Under the pieces are notes generated by a model that did not search any database, was not told where the DNA came from, and was given only the letters and a program-made list of their open reading frames with translations. A DNA stretch of 50,047 bases, taken from positions 1-50,047 of the forward strand of contig JAFGPS010000120.1 in the NCBI GenBank assembly GCA_016936075.1. The letters run 5' to 3'. Source of the stretch: Sedimentisphaerales bacterium (lineage in GTDB: Bacteria; Planctomycetota; Phycisphaerae; Sedimentisphaerales; Anaerobacaceae). Made by a program: the position numbers and the translations under genes. This document shows positions 23,475 through 32,562 of this stretch, piece after piece (position 1 is the stretch's first letter; every line of letters begins with the position of its first letter).

Positions 23475-26429
23475 ATGAACAAATTTAAAAAAACTGAAAA
23501 TGTAAAGTTGAATTTGCGATCAGAGATATTTTATTTAGCTATTCTGATTTTATTCTCATCTGCTATTGCAGGTTGCAATGTACCAAAAAGAAAAGCAGTT
23601 GCTACATGGCGAGGCAATTTAATTGAAGAAAAGCGAATTAATGAAAAAATAGAATATTCAAAACCTTCAGTGGATGGTATTGATTGGGAGAGCAAACCGG
23701 GTATGCTTTCTTTGTCTTTGAAGCAAAACAGTATAGCAAACTATGATTCAGAAAAAATATATCAGAAAATACGAGCAGTACGAGTACTTTCAACACCTTT
23801 AGAAATTAATATGGTAACTGGACATGAAGGTGTAATAGGTAGGGTAGTATGTACGGCGGTTATAGCTGGTTTGTGGGCGTTTCCAGCAATGGATAAGAAA
23901 AACGCTGAAATAGAACGTGATGCCATTCAAAAATTAAAGACAGGATTATCTTCTGTAACTACTGAATATTATGCATCTAATCCTTTTGGACCAGAGAAAG
24001 CAAAAGGAGTTACTCCTACTTATGAACGTGAAGTGCTCTACGAAACTGATAAAGAAATATTATACGACCAAACAAGCCAATCAGTAATACCAATGCCGAA
24101 TATATCAGTTAAGCTTATCAATAGTATCAATAAAGATAAAGAAATAGTTGCAGAAAGTGACAAAAATGGAGTAGTAACATTTCCTATTGCTGAATCAATT
24201 CGTAAGGCAAATGAATTAAAAGAGGCAAACTATAAAGTTTATTGTAAATGGGAAGATAACTGGGAGGAAATAGGAGTTGTAGAACTAAAAAAAGAACATA
24301 TAGCACAAATTATAAATGATTTAATGCAAAGTAATTTGGCCGCTACTGGAGTTCCCGATTTACCACCTTTTGCTACGATAACAACTAAACTGTCTAATAC
24401 AGAAGTTAAAGCGGATGGCGATTGTGATTTGTCACTTACTGTAGCTAATACAGGAAAAGGAGAATTTTATAAACTTGTTGCAGTTAGTCAATGTGAAATT
24501 CCTGAAATAAATGGTTTAATATTTAAATTTGGAAAGCTCGATCCGGATGATAGTTTGACTTTAACTAAAAAAGTACATATTCCACGAGAACAACTGACTG
24601 GACCGGTAGCGGTTGAATTTGTATGGTCGGAATTAAATGGATATGAGCCGGAGCCTGTTCAGGCTAAGATTATGGTTAAAGGTTTGCCGAGACCTGTATT
24701 TGCGACAAGTGTCCAGATTCTCGATGATAATACAGGTAACTCTGTAGGTAATGGTGATGGTTTAATCCAGAAAGGCGAAGCGGTTGACTTGCTGGTAACT
24801 ATCAAGAACATCGGAGACGGCGCAGCTCGAAACGTTACAGTTGGTATGGATGAAATATCAATCCCTGATGTTGTGATTAATATTAAAGAACAAAAATTAG
24901 GAGAAATTGTCGTTGGTCAAAGCAAGCAGGCTCGATTGACTATAACAACTAAAAGAGCCGCGGAAATTGATAAATTAAATCCGACAATTCGTGTACTTGA
25001 TGAGTATTTTGGGCAGGAACATACAGAGCAATTGGCTCTTGCATTAGAAACTGAACTTGCGCCAAGTATTATGGCATATAATATGCAGGTCTATGTTGGT
25101 TCTGACGAAATTCCAGTTCGAGGCGGAGCGGGTAATGAGACTGCTATTATCGCAAGAGCAAAGCCCGGTACTACTCTTAATGCAACTGGTGAATTAGGTA
25201 ACTGGATACGAGTGGAAATGCCCAGTATCGGTACAGGCTGGGTGCAGCGTTCTATGATATCTTTTGAATCGACAAGTTTGGCAAATATAGTTTCGCAATC
25301 ATCGGGTGGAGTGATAGAAATTTTGCAAAAGCAGCCGCCTTTGATTGCAATTGCAAAACCACTGAATAATAGCAAGCTCACTATGGGGCGTGTCGAAGTA
25401 AGCGGTGTTATTGCAGATGACCAGGCGGTTAGTCTTGCTGAATTCAAATTAAATGACCAGAAAATTGATTTATCAAGTCAGCGTGGAATTGACCGTATTG
25501 ATAAGGCTCCTGATACGGCACAACGTGAATTGAATTTTTCTTTTACAGTTGATTTAGCTGAAGGGACAAATACCATTGAAATAACTGCTTTGGATAACGA
25601 TGGACTTGAAGCTAAGAAAGCAATTTCAGTTATATATGAAAAAGAGCAGGGTAATATTTATATTGTTAGTATTGGTATAGATAAATATCAAAATATTCGG
25701 CCATTAAAGTACGCCGTAGATGACTCGAAAGCAGTAGCTGAATGTCTGAAAAAAAGTCTGAATGTTCCTGAAGAAAATGTATATTGCTTGTTTAACGAAG
25801 ATGCTACACTTCGTAATATAAGAGATACTCTTGGAGTAAAAGTTCGGGAACGAGCCGGAAAAGCCGATACTGTAATAATATATTTTTCAGGCCATGGTGC
25901 ACCCGAAGCTGATCAATGGTCTGCTGATGGAGATGGTGTAGCAAAGTATTTGTTACCAATAGAAGCGGAACAATCTTCTTTGTATTCAACTGCGTTGCCT
26001 ATGGAAGAGGTACGAACGATTTTTCGCAGGCTTATAAGTGAACGTGTTATCTTTATGGCTGATACATGCTATTCCGGCGAAGCGGGTGGAAGAACGTTAA
26101 TGCCGGATGGGACAAGCTTTCGCTCTATAAAACAAGATAATCTTTTAAGAAGATTAAGAGAAACAGGAGCGGGGCGAGTAATATTAACTGCTTCGCAGGG
26201 TTCAGAAGTCAGCCAGGAAAAAGACGAACTAAGTCACGGCGTTTTTACTTATTATCTGCTCAAAGGTCTTGAGGGAAATGCAGATAATAATCAGGATAAT
26301 ATTATAACAGTTACGGAACTATATCAGTATGTTTCTAAAGAGGTTCCCAAGGCAACTAAAAATACCCAGCATCCTATGATGGATCTTGATGAGATGAGTG
26401 GCGAAGTTGTTGTTGGTGTACTGGAGTAA
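23475..26429 (+). CDS. Caspase-like (C14) lipoprotein with CARDB-like, SH3 and Ig-like domains
   Basis: ATG 23475 lies seven bases behind AGGA; it encodes 984 residues. The signal peptide ends in a lipobox SAIAGC (Cys34). The middle part has two CARDB/Ig-like beta domains (about 300-530; VANTGKGEF, VTIKNIGDGAARNV). A bacterial SH3 domain follows (about 540-605; VYVGSDEIPVRGGAGNETA), then an Ig-like domain (about 620-715). The C-terminal caspase-like domain has His807 in FSGHG and Cys865 in DTCYSG. An EF-hand-like loop DNNQDNIITVTEL lies near the end. It is probably an envelope-anchored protease whose SH3 and Ig parts contact the cell wall or partners. It differs in architecture from the three caspase-FGE proteins but keeps the same active site and loop. 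Confidence 0.85.
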   Translation: MNKFKKTENVKLNLRSEIFYLAILILFSSAIAGCNVPKRKAVATWRGNLIEEKRINEKIEYSKPSVDGIDWESKPGMLSLSLKQNSIANYDSEKIYQKIRAVRVLSTPLEINMVTGHEGVIGRVVCTAVIAGLWAFPAMDKKNAEIERDAIQKLKTGLSSVTTEYYASNPFGPEKAKGVTPTYEREVLYETDKEILYDQTSQSVIPMPNISVKLINSINKDKEIVAESDKNGVVTFPIAESIRKANELKEANYKVYCKWEDNWEEIGVVELKKEHIAQIINDLMQSNLAATGVPDLPPFATITTKLSNTEVKADGDCDLSLTVANTGKGEFYKLVAVSQCEIPEINGLIFKFGKLDPDDSLTLTKKVHIPREQLTGPVAVEFVWSELNGYEPEPVQAKIMVKGLPRPVFATSVQILDDNTGNSVGNGDGLIQKGEAVDLLVTIKNIGDGAARNVTVGMDEISIPDVVINIKEQKLGEIVVGQSKQARLTITTKRAAEIDKLNPTIRVLDEYFGQEHTEQLALALETELAPSIMAYNMQVYVGSDEIPVRGGAGNETAIIARAKPGTTLNATGELGNWIRVEMPSIGTGWVQRSMISFESTSLANIVSQSSGGVIEILQKQPPLIAIAKPLNNSKLTMGRVEVSGVIADDQAVSLAEFKLNDQKIDLSSQRGIDRIDKAPDTAQRELNFSFTVDLAEGTNTIEITALDNDGLEAKKAISVIYEKEQGNIYIVSIGIDKYQNIRPLKYAVDDSKAVAECLKKSLNVPEENVYCLFNEDATLRNIRDTLGVKVRERAGKADTVIIYFSGHGAPEADQWSADGDGVAKYLLPIEAEQSSLYSTALPMEEVRTIFRRLISERVIFMADTCYSGEAGGRTLMPDGTSFRSIKQDNLLRRLRETGAGRVILTASQGSEVSQEKDELSHGVFTYYLLKGLEGNADNNQDNIITVTELYQYVSKEVPKATKNTQHPMMDLDEMSGEVVVGVLE

Positions 26430-26458
26430 GATAATTGAAATAAAAGGCGAAGTAGATT

Positions 26459-28990
26459 ATGGAAAAATGTCCTAAATGTGGAAATGTTCTGGAAGGTGGC
26501 AGAGAAGGTTTTTGTGACCAGTGCGGGTGGAAATTAACTGTAACAGTCAATGAAGAAAAGCCTTCAATACCAACTCCCGCAAATAGTTCGAGTGCAGGTT
26601 CATCTGATTTGGCATTATCAATTAATACCAATGCGTTCTATATGGAAGGATTCAGCGGGATTATTCATATGCGCATTGAAAATAAAACTTCTGAGCTTTT
26701 CAATCTTGTTGAAGTCAGAATGGAAGGGGACATTCCTGTAAAGCAAAATTCGTTCGATTTAATTCTGGAGCCGGGAAAATCAAAAGAAAGAAGATTTCAA
26801 TTAAACGAAATTAAATCAAAAGGTCCAAAGGCAGTTATTTTCAAAATCCAGGCTACAAAAGGTGATAAAATATTTGATTACCGAGCGGAAGTGACACTTA
26901 ATGTCAGAGAGCGAATCGATGATGCCAGTAAAATGCTTTCTAATGCCGGTAATCTTGAGTTGGGCCGGGCAAGTGAGAAATTCAATATTGGCGGTGTGAT
27001 TAATATTGATATCAAAAATATGATAGATAGCGGTAAGATAAAAACCGCCAACGATTTAATGCAGGAATATGAACATTTACCAGTTAAATTTAATCCTGTA
27101 GAAATTGAGATGACGGCTACGAGGCAAACCCCAAAGCCCCGCAAGGTTTGGCTTTATGTTGTGTGTGCAGTTGTCGTATTAATATTTTGTACTATTGGAT
27201 TTGTATATCAAGCGAATAAAACAAAAAGTGATAATGCTAATGAAATATTAGTTAAAGCACAAGCGGCTCGAACGAGTGCGATGAACTCCCATGCGGAAAT
27301 TGATGCACCGAGTTTATGGAAAAAGGCCGAGAGCTATTTCGAGGAAGGTAATACATCGTTCGAGAAAAATCTTTTTGAGAAGGCGGAGCGGTTTTGGAGC
27401 CAGGCTATGGAAGAATATTCAGCCGCCCAGGTTTATGCCCAGGGTGTATCGCGTGTCCGGTCTGCTAAAGAAAAGTATGAGGCTGAATTATCCAAATATG
27501 ATACGGAAGTTTTGAAAAAGTATGGCGGACAGACATGGAATGATCTTAATGAGGTAATTTCTTTTGCCAGGTCGGCAGGGGAGAACTTCGATTCTGCAGT
27601 TGAATGCTACAAAAGAGCTTTGGAACTTCTGCCAATAGCAGCTAAAGAAGCTCAGGAAGAATATGACCACCAACAGAAGAACACTGAAAATGCCACACGT
27701 GCATCCAGTGCAAAACAAAAGTACGAAGATGAGTTATCAAATTATGATATTGATCTATTGAATCAATATGGTGGCCAATCATGGGAAAGTGCCAAGTCGC
27801 TGATTATAAATGCAAATTTGGCCCGTGACGATTATGAAAAAGTTATTCAGTATTATGAACGTGCTTTTGAAAATTTGTCTTTAGCATGGGAAAATGTTAA
27901 GACTGAAACAGAAAAAGAATCTGAACCTAATCAAAATCCAGGTCAGATTAATGAGACATCTGAAGTTGTTATTTACAGTTTCGATGAAGGTGTCAAGCAT
28001 TTTGTTCAAGAACTGGCAAATTTTGTTGATGGAACAGATTCGGTTTGTATTCTCAATAGAATTACAGATGCCGATGGAACAAGAACACCATTTGATTGTA
28101 CTCTCGAAAATAAAATATATACAGAATCTCTCATTTATGAAAATATTAAATTATTAAGTTCTTTATCAGATACAAGCACTCAGAGTGTGTTTTATATTAC
28201 TATTAATAGGCAACTGGAAGATTCAATATTAAACTTATCTGCAATAATTGGAAGTTCAGGTAGTTTTGATAGAATAGATAAAATAAAAATCAGTTTAGAT
28301 ACTGTTTCACAGGGTCATCTATCGAAAATGGTTGCAACACCAGAAGAAATTCAGCAAAATCCTGAATTGAAACCAGATATTATTGAAGTTCCTCCTTTGG
28401 AATTAACCTATTCCATTATGGGAATGCATAATAACAAGGGAAATTGGGATTCAGTTGTGATAAATAACGATTCTGAATTAAACAGCGGTGACTGTTTCAA
28501 AATAAACTTTCAGACTAATGAAGATTGTTACTTTTATGTTCTTTTGTACGGCTCAGGTGGGATATCACAAAGTTTATTTCCACATGAAGAAATAAGTATT
28601 GACAACCGAGTTAAAAGAGATAAATTATACACTTTGCCCGATAAGGAGAATTGGTATTATCTTGATAATGTGATTGGTATCGAAACGATTTATTTTGTAG
28701 CCTGTTACGAACCAATGAAAGATATTGCAGGGATTATGGCTAAAATGGAACAGGCTGAGACAGATAATAAATTGAATTATTCAAGGGAAATACAGAAGGA
28801 GATAAGTAGTATTCAAACACGAGGCCTGAATAGTGACGAATATGTCATTAATCAATTCAGAGGTGTTTCCAATATTGCTCCGAAACCGGAATGGAATCTA
28901 AAGTATTATGAACAAAACATACAGGCAGTGACAGATGTCGTCAAAGGTGCTGGCTCTGTTGTTAAAATTGTTAGTTTTAAGCATCAGTAA
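26459..28990 (+). CDS. Zinc-ribbon membrane protein with helical repeats and C-terminal DUF4384-like domain
   Basis: It encodes 843 residues. A zinc ribbon (CPKCG, FCDQCG) is at 4-24. The module beginning LSINTNAFYMEGFSGIIHM (about 55-210) is paralogous to that of the FHA protein at 21693. A transmembrane helix (about 228-249) follows. The outside part starts with helical repeats (about 265-480; SYFEEGNTSFEKNLFEKAER, and two related RSAKEKYEAELSKYD-like units). After an Asn-rich mixed region comes a DUF4384-like domain (about 675-770; GDCFKINFQTNEDCYFYVLL, SLFPHEE, PDKENWYYLD). DUF4384 domains often accompany caspase-like proteases in secreted effectors. With a zinc ribbon inside and DUF4384 outside, it could couple the cytosolic readers to the envelope caspases. 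The function is inferred from neighbours. Confidence 0.8.
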   Translation: MEKCPKCGNVLEGGREGFCDQCGWKLTVTVNEEKPSIPTPANSSSAGSSDLALSINTNAFYMEGFSGIIHMRIENKTSELFNLVEVRMEGDIPVKQNSFDLILEPGKSKERRFQLNEIKSKGPKAVIFKIQATKGDKIFDYRAEVTLNVRERIDDASKMLSNAGNLELGRASEKFNIGGVINIDIKNMIDSGKIKTANDLMQEYEHLPVKFNPVEIEMTATRQTPKPRKVWLYVVCAVVVLIFCTIGFVYQANKTKSDNANEILVKAQAARTSAMNSHAEIDAPSLWKKAESYFEEGNTSFEKNLFEKAERFWSQAMEEYSAAQVYAQGVSRVRSAKEKYEAELSKYDTEVLKKYGGQTWNDLNEVISFARSAGENFDSAVECYKRALELLPIAAKEAQEEYDHQQKNTENATRASSAKQKYEDELSNYDIDLLNQYGGQSWESAKSLIINANLARDDYEKVIQYYERAFENLSLAWENVKTETEKESEPNQNPGQINETSEVVIYSFDEGVKHFVQELANFVDGTDSVCILNRITDADGTRTPFDCTLENKIYTESLIYENIKLLSSLSDTSTQSVFYITINRQLEDSILNLSAIIGSSGSFDRIDKIKISLDTVSQGHLSKMVATPEEIQQNPELKPDIIEVPPLELTYSIMGMHNNKGNWDSVVINNDSELNSGDCFKINFQTNEDCYFYVLLYGSGGISQSLFPHEEISIDNRVKRDKLYTLPDKENWYYLDNVIGIETIYFVACYEPMKDIAGIMAKMEQAETDNKLNYSREIQKEISSIQTRGLNSDEYVINQFRGVSNIAPKPEWNLKYYEQNIQAVTDVVKGAGSVVKIVSFKHQ

Positions 28991-29132
28991 GAGTGGGGGA
29001 TAATAATTAATAAGGGTATATTTATGGGATTTATAAAGATAATGCCGCGTATGCCACCTATGTTGCTCTAAAATGCAGAATATTATATTGAAGTATGGTA
29101 AAATTAAATGAACAGATTATTGGGAGAAATTT

Positions 29133-29594
29133 ATGAAAAGTTATAACACACTTTTATGTTTGGTAATTCCAGTAATAGGAATAATGTTTATGTCGGGATG
29201 TGGAAGCGCACAGAAACAAATGCCTCACATGTTCTTTGGCGGTTTTAATGTTGAGACTCAATTGGGCAGAGAAGATATCGTATTAGTTGATACCGTTGAG
29301 GGATCATCAACATTAACAACAATACTTGGTTTTATCAATATCGTTGATGGTGATAAGCTTGAACTTTTTGGAATTAAATTTTTCAAAGATAAATATACTT
29401 ATTTTAAATCATATGATAGTAGATTGGGTCAAGTAGCAGATAGAGCTTATTATAAAGCCCTTGAAGCGACACCAGATGCTGATGTGATTTTTGAAAAAAG
29501 TGTTGATCATGAAGATGGTGGTTTCCCTCTTATTTATGCGACTAAAGTAGTTACATTCCGTGGCAAAGCCATGAAACTCAAAGTAGATCAATAA
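29133..29594 (+). CDS. Small lipoprotein of unknown function
   Basis: It encodes 153 residues with a GGGAG site. The signal peptide ends in lipobox FMSGC (Cys23). The mature part is short and mixed (GGFNVETQLGREDIVLVDTV, ILGFINIVDGDKLELFGIKF, RAYYKALEATPDADVIFEKS). It resembles small TRL-like outer-membrane lipoproteins in pattern, but I cannot assign a family. It lies between two caspase-like lipoprotein genes and ends just before a terminator. The gap before it (28991-29132) shows no convincing gene. Confidence 0.75.
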   Translation: MKSYNTLLCLVIPVIGIMFMSGCGSAQKQMPHMFFGGFNVETQLGREDIVLVDTVEGSSTLTTILGFINIVDGDKLELFGIKFFKDKYTYFKSYDSRLGQVADRAYYKALEATPDADVIFEKSVDHEDGGFPLIYATKVVTFRGKAMKLKVDQ

Positions 29595-29626
29595 TAGCAT
29601 ATTCTGAGATGTAAGATTTTATTTTA

Positions 29627-29670
29627 CCACAAGAAACTGAATCTTAGAAGATTTGGTTTCTTGTGGTTTT
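29627..29670 (+). terminator. Hairpin terminator
   Basis: A perfect 10-bp stem, CCACAAGAAA (29627-29636) with TTTCTTGTGG (29657-29666), is followed by TTTT. It ends the long unit begun at 15249. The ribosome site of the next gene lies just beyond, so that gene may have its own promoter or depend on read-through. Confidence 0.8.
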
Positions 29671-29692
29671 GGAACGAAAAAGGAGTTATATG

Positions 29693-31018
29693 ATGAATAA
29701 GAAACGTTCAATTGTGATTTGCAATTTCCGTTTCGTAGTATTTTATAGTTTTATTATTTTTATTTTGTCTACAGGCTGCTCAGATATTGTAAATCAACCA
29801 ATGATTACAGGTAGGCAAGTAGAAATGGTATTAGTCTCTAATGTACCGAATACTACTTTTCGTTATCGCATGCAGGTAATTGATGCGGCTCCAGAGGAAG
29901 GTTGGGAAAATATTGGGACTGGACAAAAGGTAGCGGCATATCTTTACGAAGGTGGACGTTATGAAATTGAAGCTAAACCTCTCGGATATGATGGTAAAAG
30001 GATAAAATTCACCGAACCTATTGAAAGATATGATTTCCAGTTTCTTGCTGCGGATAAGCAACCGAACTTTGAAGAGAATAAGTTATTACCAAATAATGAT
30101 ATTGAAGAGCCTAAAGTTGCTGAATCGCTTGAGACTAATATTCCTGTAAAAAAAACAACACCAATGAGTCTTCCTGGTATAAGCAAAAAGTGGGCGATTA
30201 CAATTGGTGTATCGGAATATCAGCAGCGTGGTAAATGGGGTTTAGAAAATCTTTATTATGCCAGCAAAGATGCGGCAGCTATTGCCGAATATTTACAAAG
30301 CCCTCAAGGCGGGCAATTTGACCATGTTCAAATATTAACAGACCAGAAGGCTACAATTAAAAGTATCAAAATAGCCTTACGTGAAAATCTCAGAAGTATT
30401 CAGAGAAATGATATAGTTTTGATTTTCTGGGCAGGTCATGGAGTTCCTGATCCGCATGAGCCAGATAAGCTTTATCTTCTTGGTTACGATAGCGATCCTG
30501 AACATATGGCTTCAACAGCATATGCAATGAGTGAATTTAAAAATGATATTCAGAACTTGAATGCGCGACAGATTATTTTAATTGCTGATGCGTGTCACTC
30601 TGCCGGTTTAAGTGACCCAACCCAGTTTATTCGGGGTAATACAGAAAATAAAATCGTGGATAGTTTAAGGGGAGTTACAATTGGTCCTGCTCCGAATGTA
30701 ATAGGTAGCTCAGTAGATGGTTCTGTAGAAACAATAGATTATTCTAATTTAATATTTACAAGCTGTGAGGCCGGTGAGCGATCTCTTGAATCTTCTCTAC
30801 TTGATGGAGGTCATGGTGTTTTTACTTATTTTATTCTTGATGGACTTAGAGGTGCTGCTGATAGGCCGGACAATAACGGGAATGCAGATGGGAAAGTAAG
30901 TCTTGGAGAAATGGTAGATTACGCAACGGATAGGGTAAAAAGATTCAGTCAAAATCAACAACATCCGGATACCGGCGGACGATTCAACAGGAATCTGACC
31001 ATGGGAGTTGTAAAGTAA
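29693..31018 (+). CDS. Caspase-like (C14) lipoprotein
   Basis: ATG 29693 is seven bases behind AGGAG; an adjacent ATG at 29690 is closer than usual, and a GTG at 29663 lies in the terminator. It encodes 441 residues. The signal peptide ends in lipobox LSTGC (Cys29). Residues ~40-120 are a beta-rich region (VEMVLVSNVPNTTFRYRMQV), perhaps a small binding domain. The caspase-like domain fills ~165-440: KWAITIGVSEYQQ, His249 in FWAGHG, Cys301 in ADACHSA, and SCEAGERSLE. A calcium-loop-like segment NNGNADGKVSLGEM lies near the end. It is the fifth caspase-like protein of the cluster and the simplest. It may act on, or be activated by, the others. Confidence 0.85.
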   Translation: MNKKRSIVICNFRFVVFYSFIIFILSTGCSDIVNQPMITGRQVEMVLVSNVPNTTFRYRMQVIDAAPEEGWENIGTGQKVAAYLYEGGRYEIEAKPLGYDGKRIKFTEPIERYDFQFLAADKQPNFEENKLLPNNDIEEPKVAESLETNIPVKKTTPMSLPGISKKWAITIGVSEYQQRGKWGLENLYYASKDAAAIAEYLQSPQGGQFDHVQILTDQKATIKSIKIALRENLRSIQRNDIVLIFWAGHGVPDPHEPDKLYLLGYDSDPEHMASTAYAMSEFKNDIQNLNARQIILIADACHSAGLSDPTQFIRGNTENKIVDSLRGVTIGPAPNVIGSSVDGSVETIDYSNLIFTSCEAGERSLESSLLDGGHGVFTYFILDGLRGAADRPDNNGNADGKVSLGEMVDYATDRVKRFSQNQQHPDTGGRFNRNLTMGVVK

Positions 31019-31363
31019 AAAAAGGCTTTTAATGCTTTAAAGTTGCGTATAAGTTTGATCCTTTAAGGTGTGAAAATTATTTAACTATAAGAAACTGTTA
31101 AGTAATTATTTATAGTTATTATAGGTGAAGTTGTTGAAAAAAATAGGGCTTGCTGAATAAATTGTAAGTTCTTGTTTTACAACGTGATTGAATTATAATC
31201 TGCCAAGTGAATGGAATTCGGATTAAATCAACACAAAACCTTGCACTTGGAGCACACGGATATATCGCAGGGACAACCTTCATCAGTTAGAATTTAAAAT
31301 TTCAATTAATTAGTCATGAATGAAATTTTGCACGGCAAGACACAAAAATCTTTTTGAAAATGC
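31019..31363. other. Intergenic region
   Basis: No gene is seen. An 8-bp inverted repeat, AACTATAA with TTATAGTT, lies near 31083-31120 without a T-tract. Near 31145 the string GGGCTTGCTGAATAAA resembles the end of some insertion sequences, but no second end or transposase was found nearby. Confidence 0.4.
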
Positions 31364-31738
31364 CTAAATTATTTTGATTTCGATTTTTGTGGCCTTTATG
31401 TTACTGTCAAACCATATCCCTATGACTTCTGTATCTATATATTTTGTTTTCAGATAGTTAATAGCTTTACGAAGCATATCTTTTTTTGCTGCTGTCGGAT
31501 ACTTTATTAATATCACAACCACTATGTGACACAATCGCAAGACGTTTTGTGTGTTGGTCACAAATTGAAGATTCAATATTTTGGCAAGTATGGTTTATGG
31601 TTTCCTGGTCATTTGCCTCGGATAATATTTTCTCTGGAGCTGTCTCAGTGATTACATCAATCCGATTAACTTTCCAAAATTTTCTTACAAAGTCAATAGA
31701 AGGTAATTATATTGTTCCATCCATGCAATTGACAATGG
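31364..31738 (-). pseudogene. Carbonic-anhydrase-like small protein, broken
   Basis: On the minus strand the frame IVNCMDGTI is interrupted by a TAA, then continues LPSIDFVRKFWKV and ends RLAIVSHSGCDINKVSDSS. It then shifts frame to AAKKDMLRKAINYLKTKYID and EVIGIWFDSN, stopping at 31364. In order these match the small beta-carbonic-anhydrase-like proteins that read 'NCMDGR..., VVGHxDCAGNPV..., EVIGLWVDE'. The stop and the frameshift make it non-functional. The normal His-x-Asp-Cys metal motif is altered to HSGC. No start codon or ribosome site is evident. It is a decayed gene at the end of the plus-strand cluster and next to the end of the hydrogenase-like operon. Confidence 0.65.
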
Positions 31739-31788
31739 TTCAATAATCTGAATTAAGATGACTTTTCATTTTTTTCTTTATCAAGAGT

Positions 31789-32553
31789 CTATTTATTTTC
31801 TATTTTTCCAAGCAGTCTCAGTAGTCCATCAAGAATGGTCAATGGATGCGGCGGACAACCTGGGATATAAAGATTAATAGGTACAATTTTTTCTGCGCCA
31901 TTATTAACTTCAAAGTGATTCTCATATATACCTCCTGAAATAGCACATGCCCCAACGGCAATAACTATTTTAGGATTTGAAACGGCCTCGTATGTTTTCT
32001 GTAAAGCGAGTTTCATATTTTCTGTAACTGGGCCGGTAATAAGCAAGCCATCGGCATGTCTCGGGGAAGCGACAAATTGAATGCCGAATCTTCCCAAATC
32101 GAAACCAACTGTACCTAAAACATTTGTATCAGCTTCGCAGGCATTACAACCTCCGGCTGAGACCTGTCTTAATTTCAATGAACGACCGAAAAGGCTTTTT
32201 GTTTTTTTATCCAGAGCCGCGGCTAAATTCATTTCATCTTTACTAAGTATCAAGTTTTCTCTCGTCCTTGTTGAAAGTCTATAATCACGGGTGAATTTTA
32301 TGGCACTTTCAGGACAGGTATTTGCGCATTGTGAGCAGAACAGGCATTTTCCAAGGTCGATACTTAAAATCTTATTTTCTTTTTTAAGTGCGGCAACGGG
32401 ACATATTTCGACACAGAGTTTGCAGTCTCTCGAGCAATTGGTTTGATTTATTTCGGGCTTTCCACAAAATCTGTCGGGAAGCTGCGGCTCGGTTTTTGGA
32501 AAACCGATTGTTCTGTGTTTCTGTTGAATTCTTGCGAGTAACGCTTTTATCAT
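31789..32553 (-). CDS. hyfI: Ferredoxin domain fused to NuoB/HyfI-like small subunit of Ehr-type complex
   Basis: It encodes 254 residues and is the last gene of the operon. The N-terminal part has two [4Fe-4S] motifs (CKLCVEICP and CLFCSQCANTCP; about 40-85), as in HyfH/HycF. The C-terminal part (about 130-250) is a NuoB/HyfI-like small subunit with the four cluster ligands GGCNACE, GACAISGG and PGCPPHP. The proximal cluster is therefore intact. In most hydrogenase-4 complexes these are two separate proteins; here they are fused. It pairs with the large subunit encoded just upstream and would carry electrons from a ferredoxin-like donor toward the membrane arm. The symbol is by similarity, as the complex is not a true hydrogenase. 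Confidence 0.85.
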   Translation of the reverse strand: MIKALLARIQQKHRTIGFPKTEPQLPDRFCGKPEINQTNCSRDCKLCVEICPVAALKKENKILSIDLGKCLFCSQCANTCPESAIKFTRDYRLSTRTRENLILSKDEMNLAAALDKKTKSLFGRSLKLRQVSAGGCNACEADTNVLGTVGFDLGRFGIQFVASPRHADGLLITGPVTENMKLALQKTYEAVSNPKIVIAVGACAISGGIYENHFEVNNGAEKIVPINLYIPGCPPHPLTILDGLLRLLGKIENK

Positions 32554-32562
32554 TTTGTCACC

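Noticed and set aside
31140-31160. IS end-like string GGGCTTGCTGAATAAA
   Set aside because: No partner end, target duplication or transposase was found nearby.
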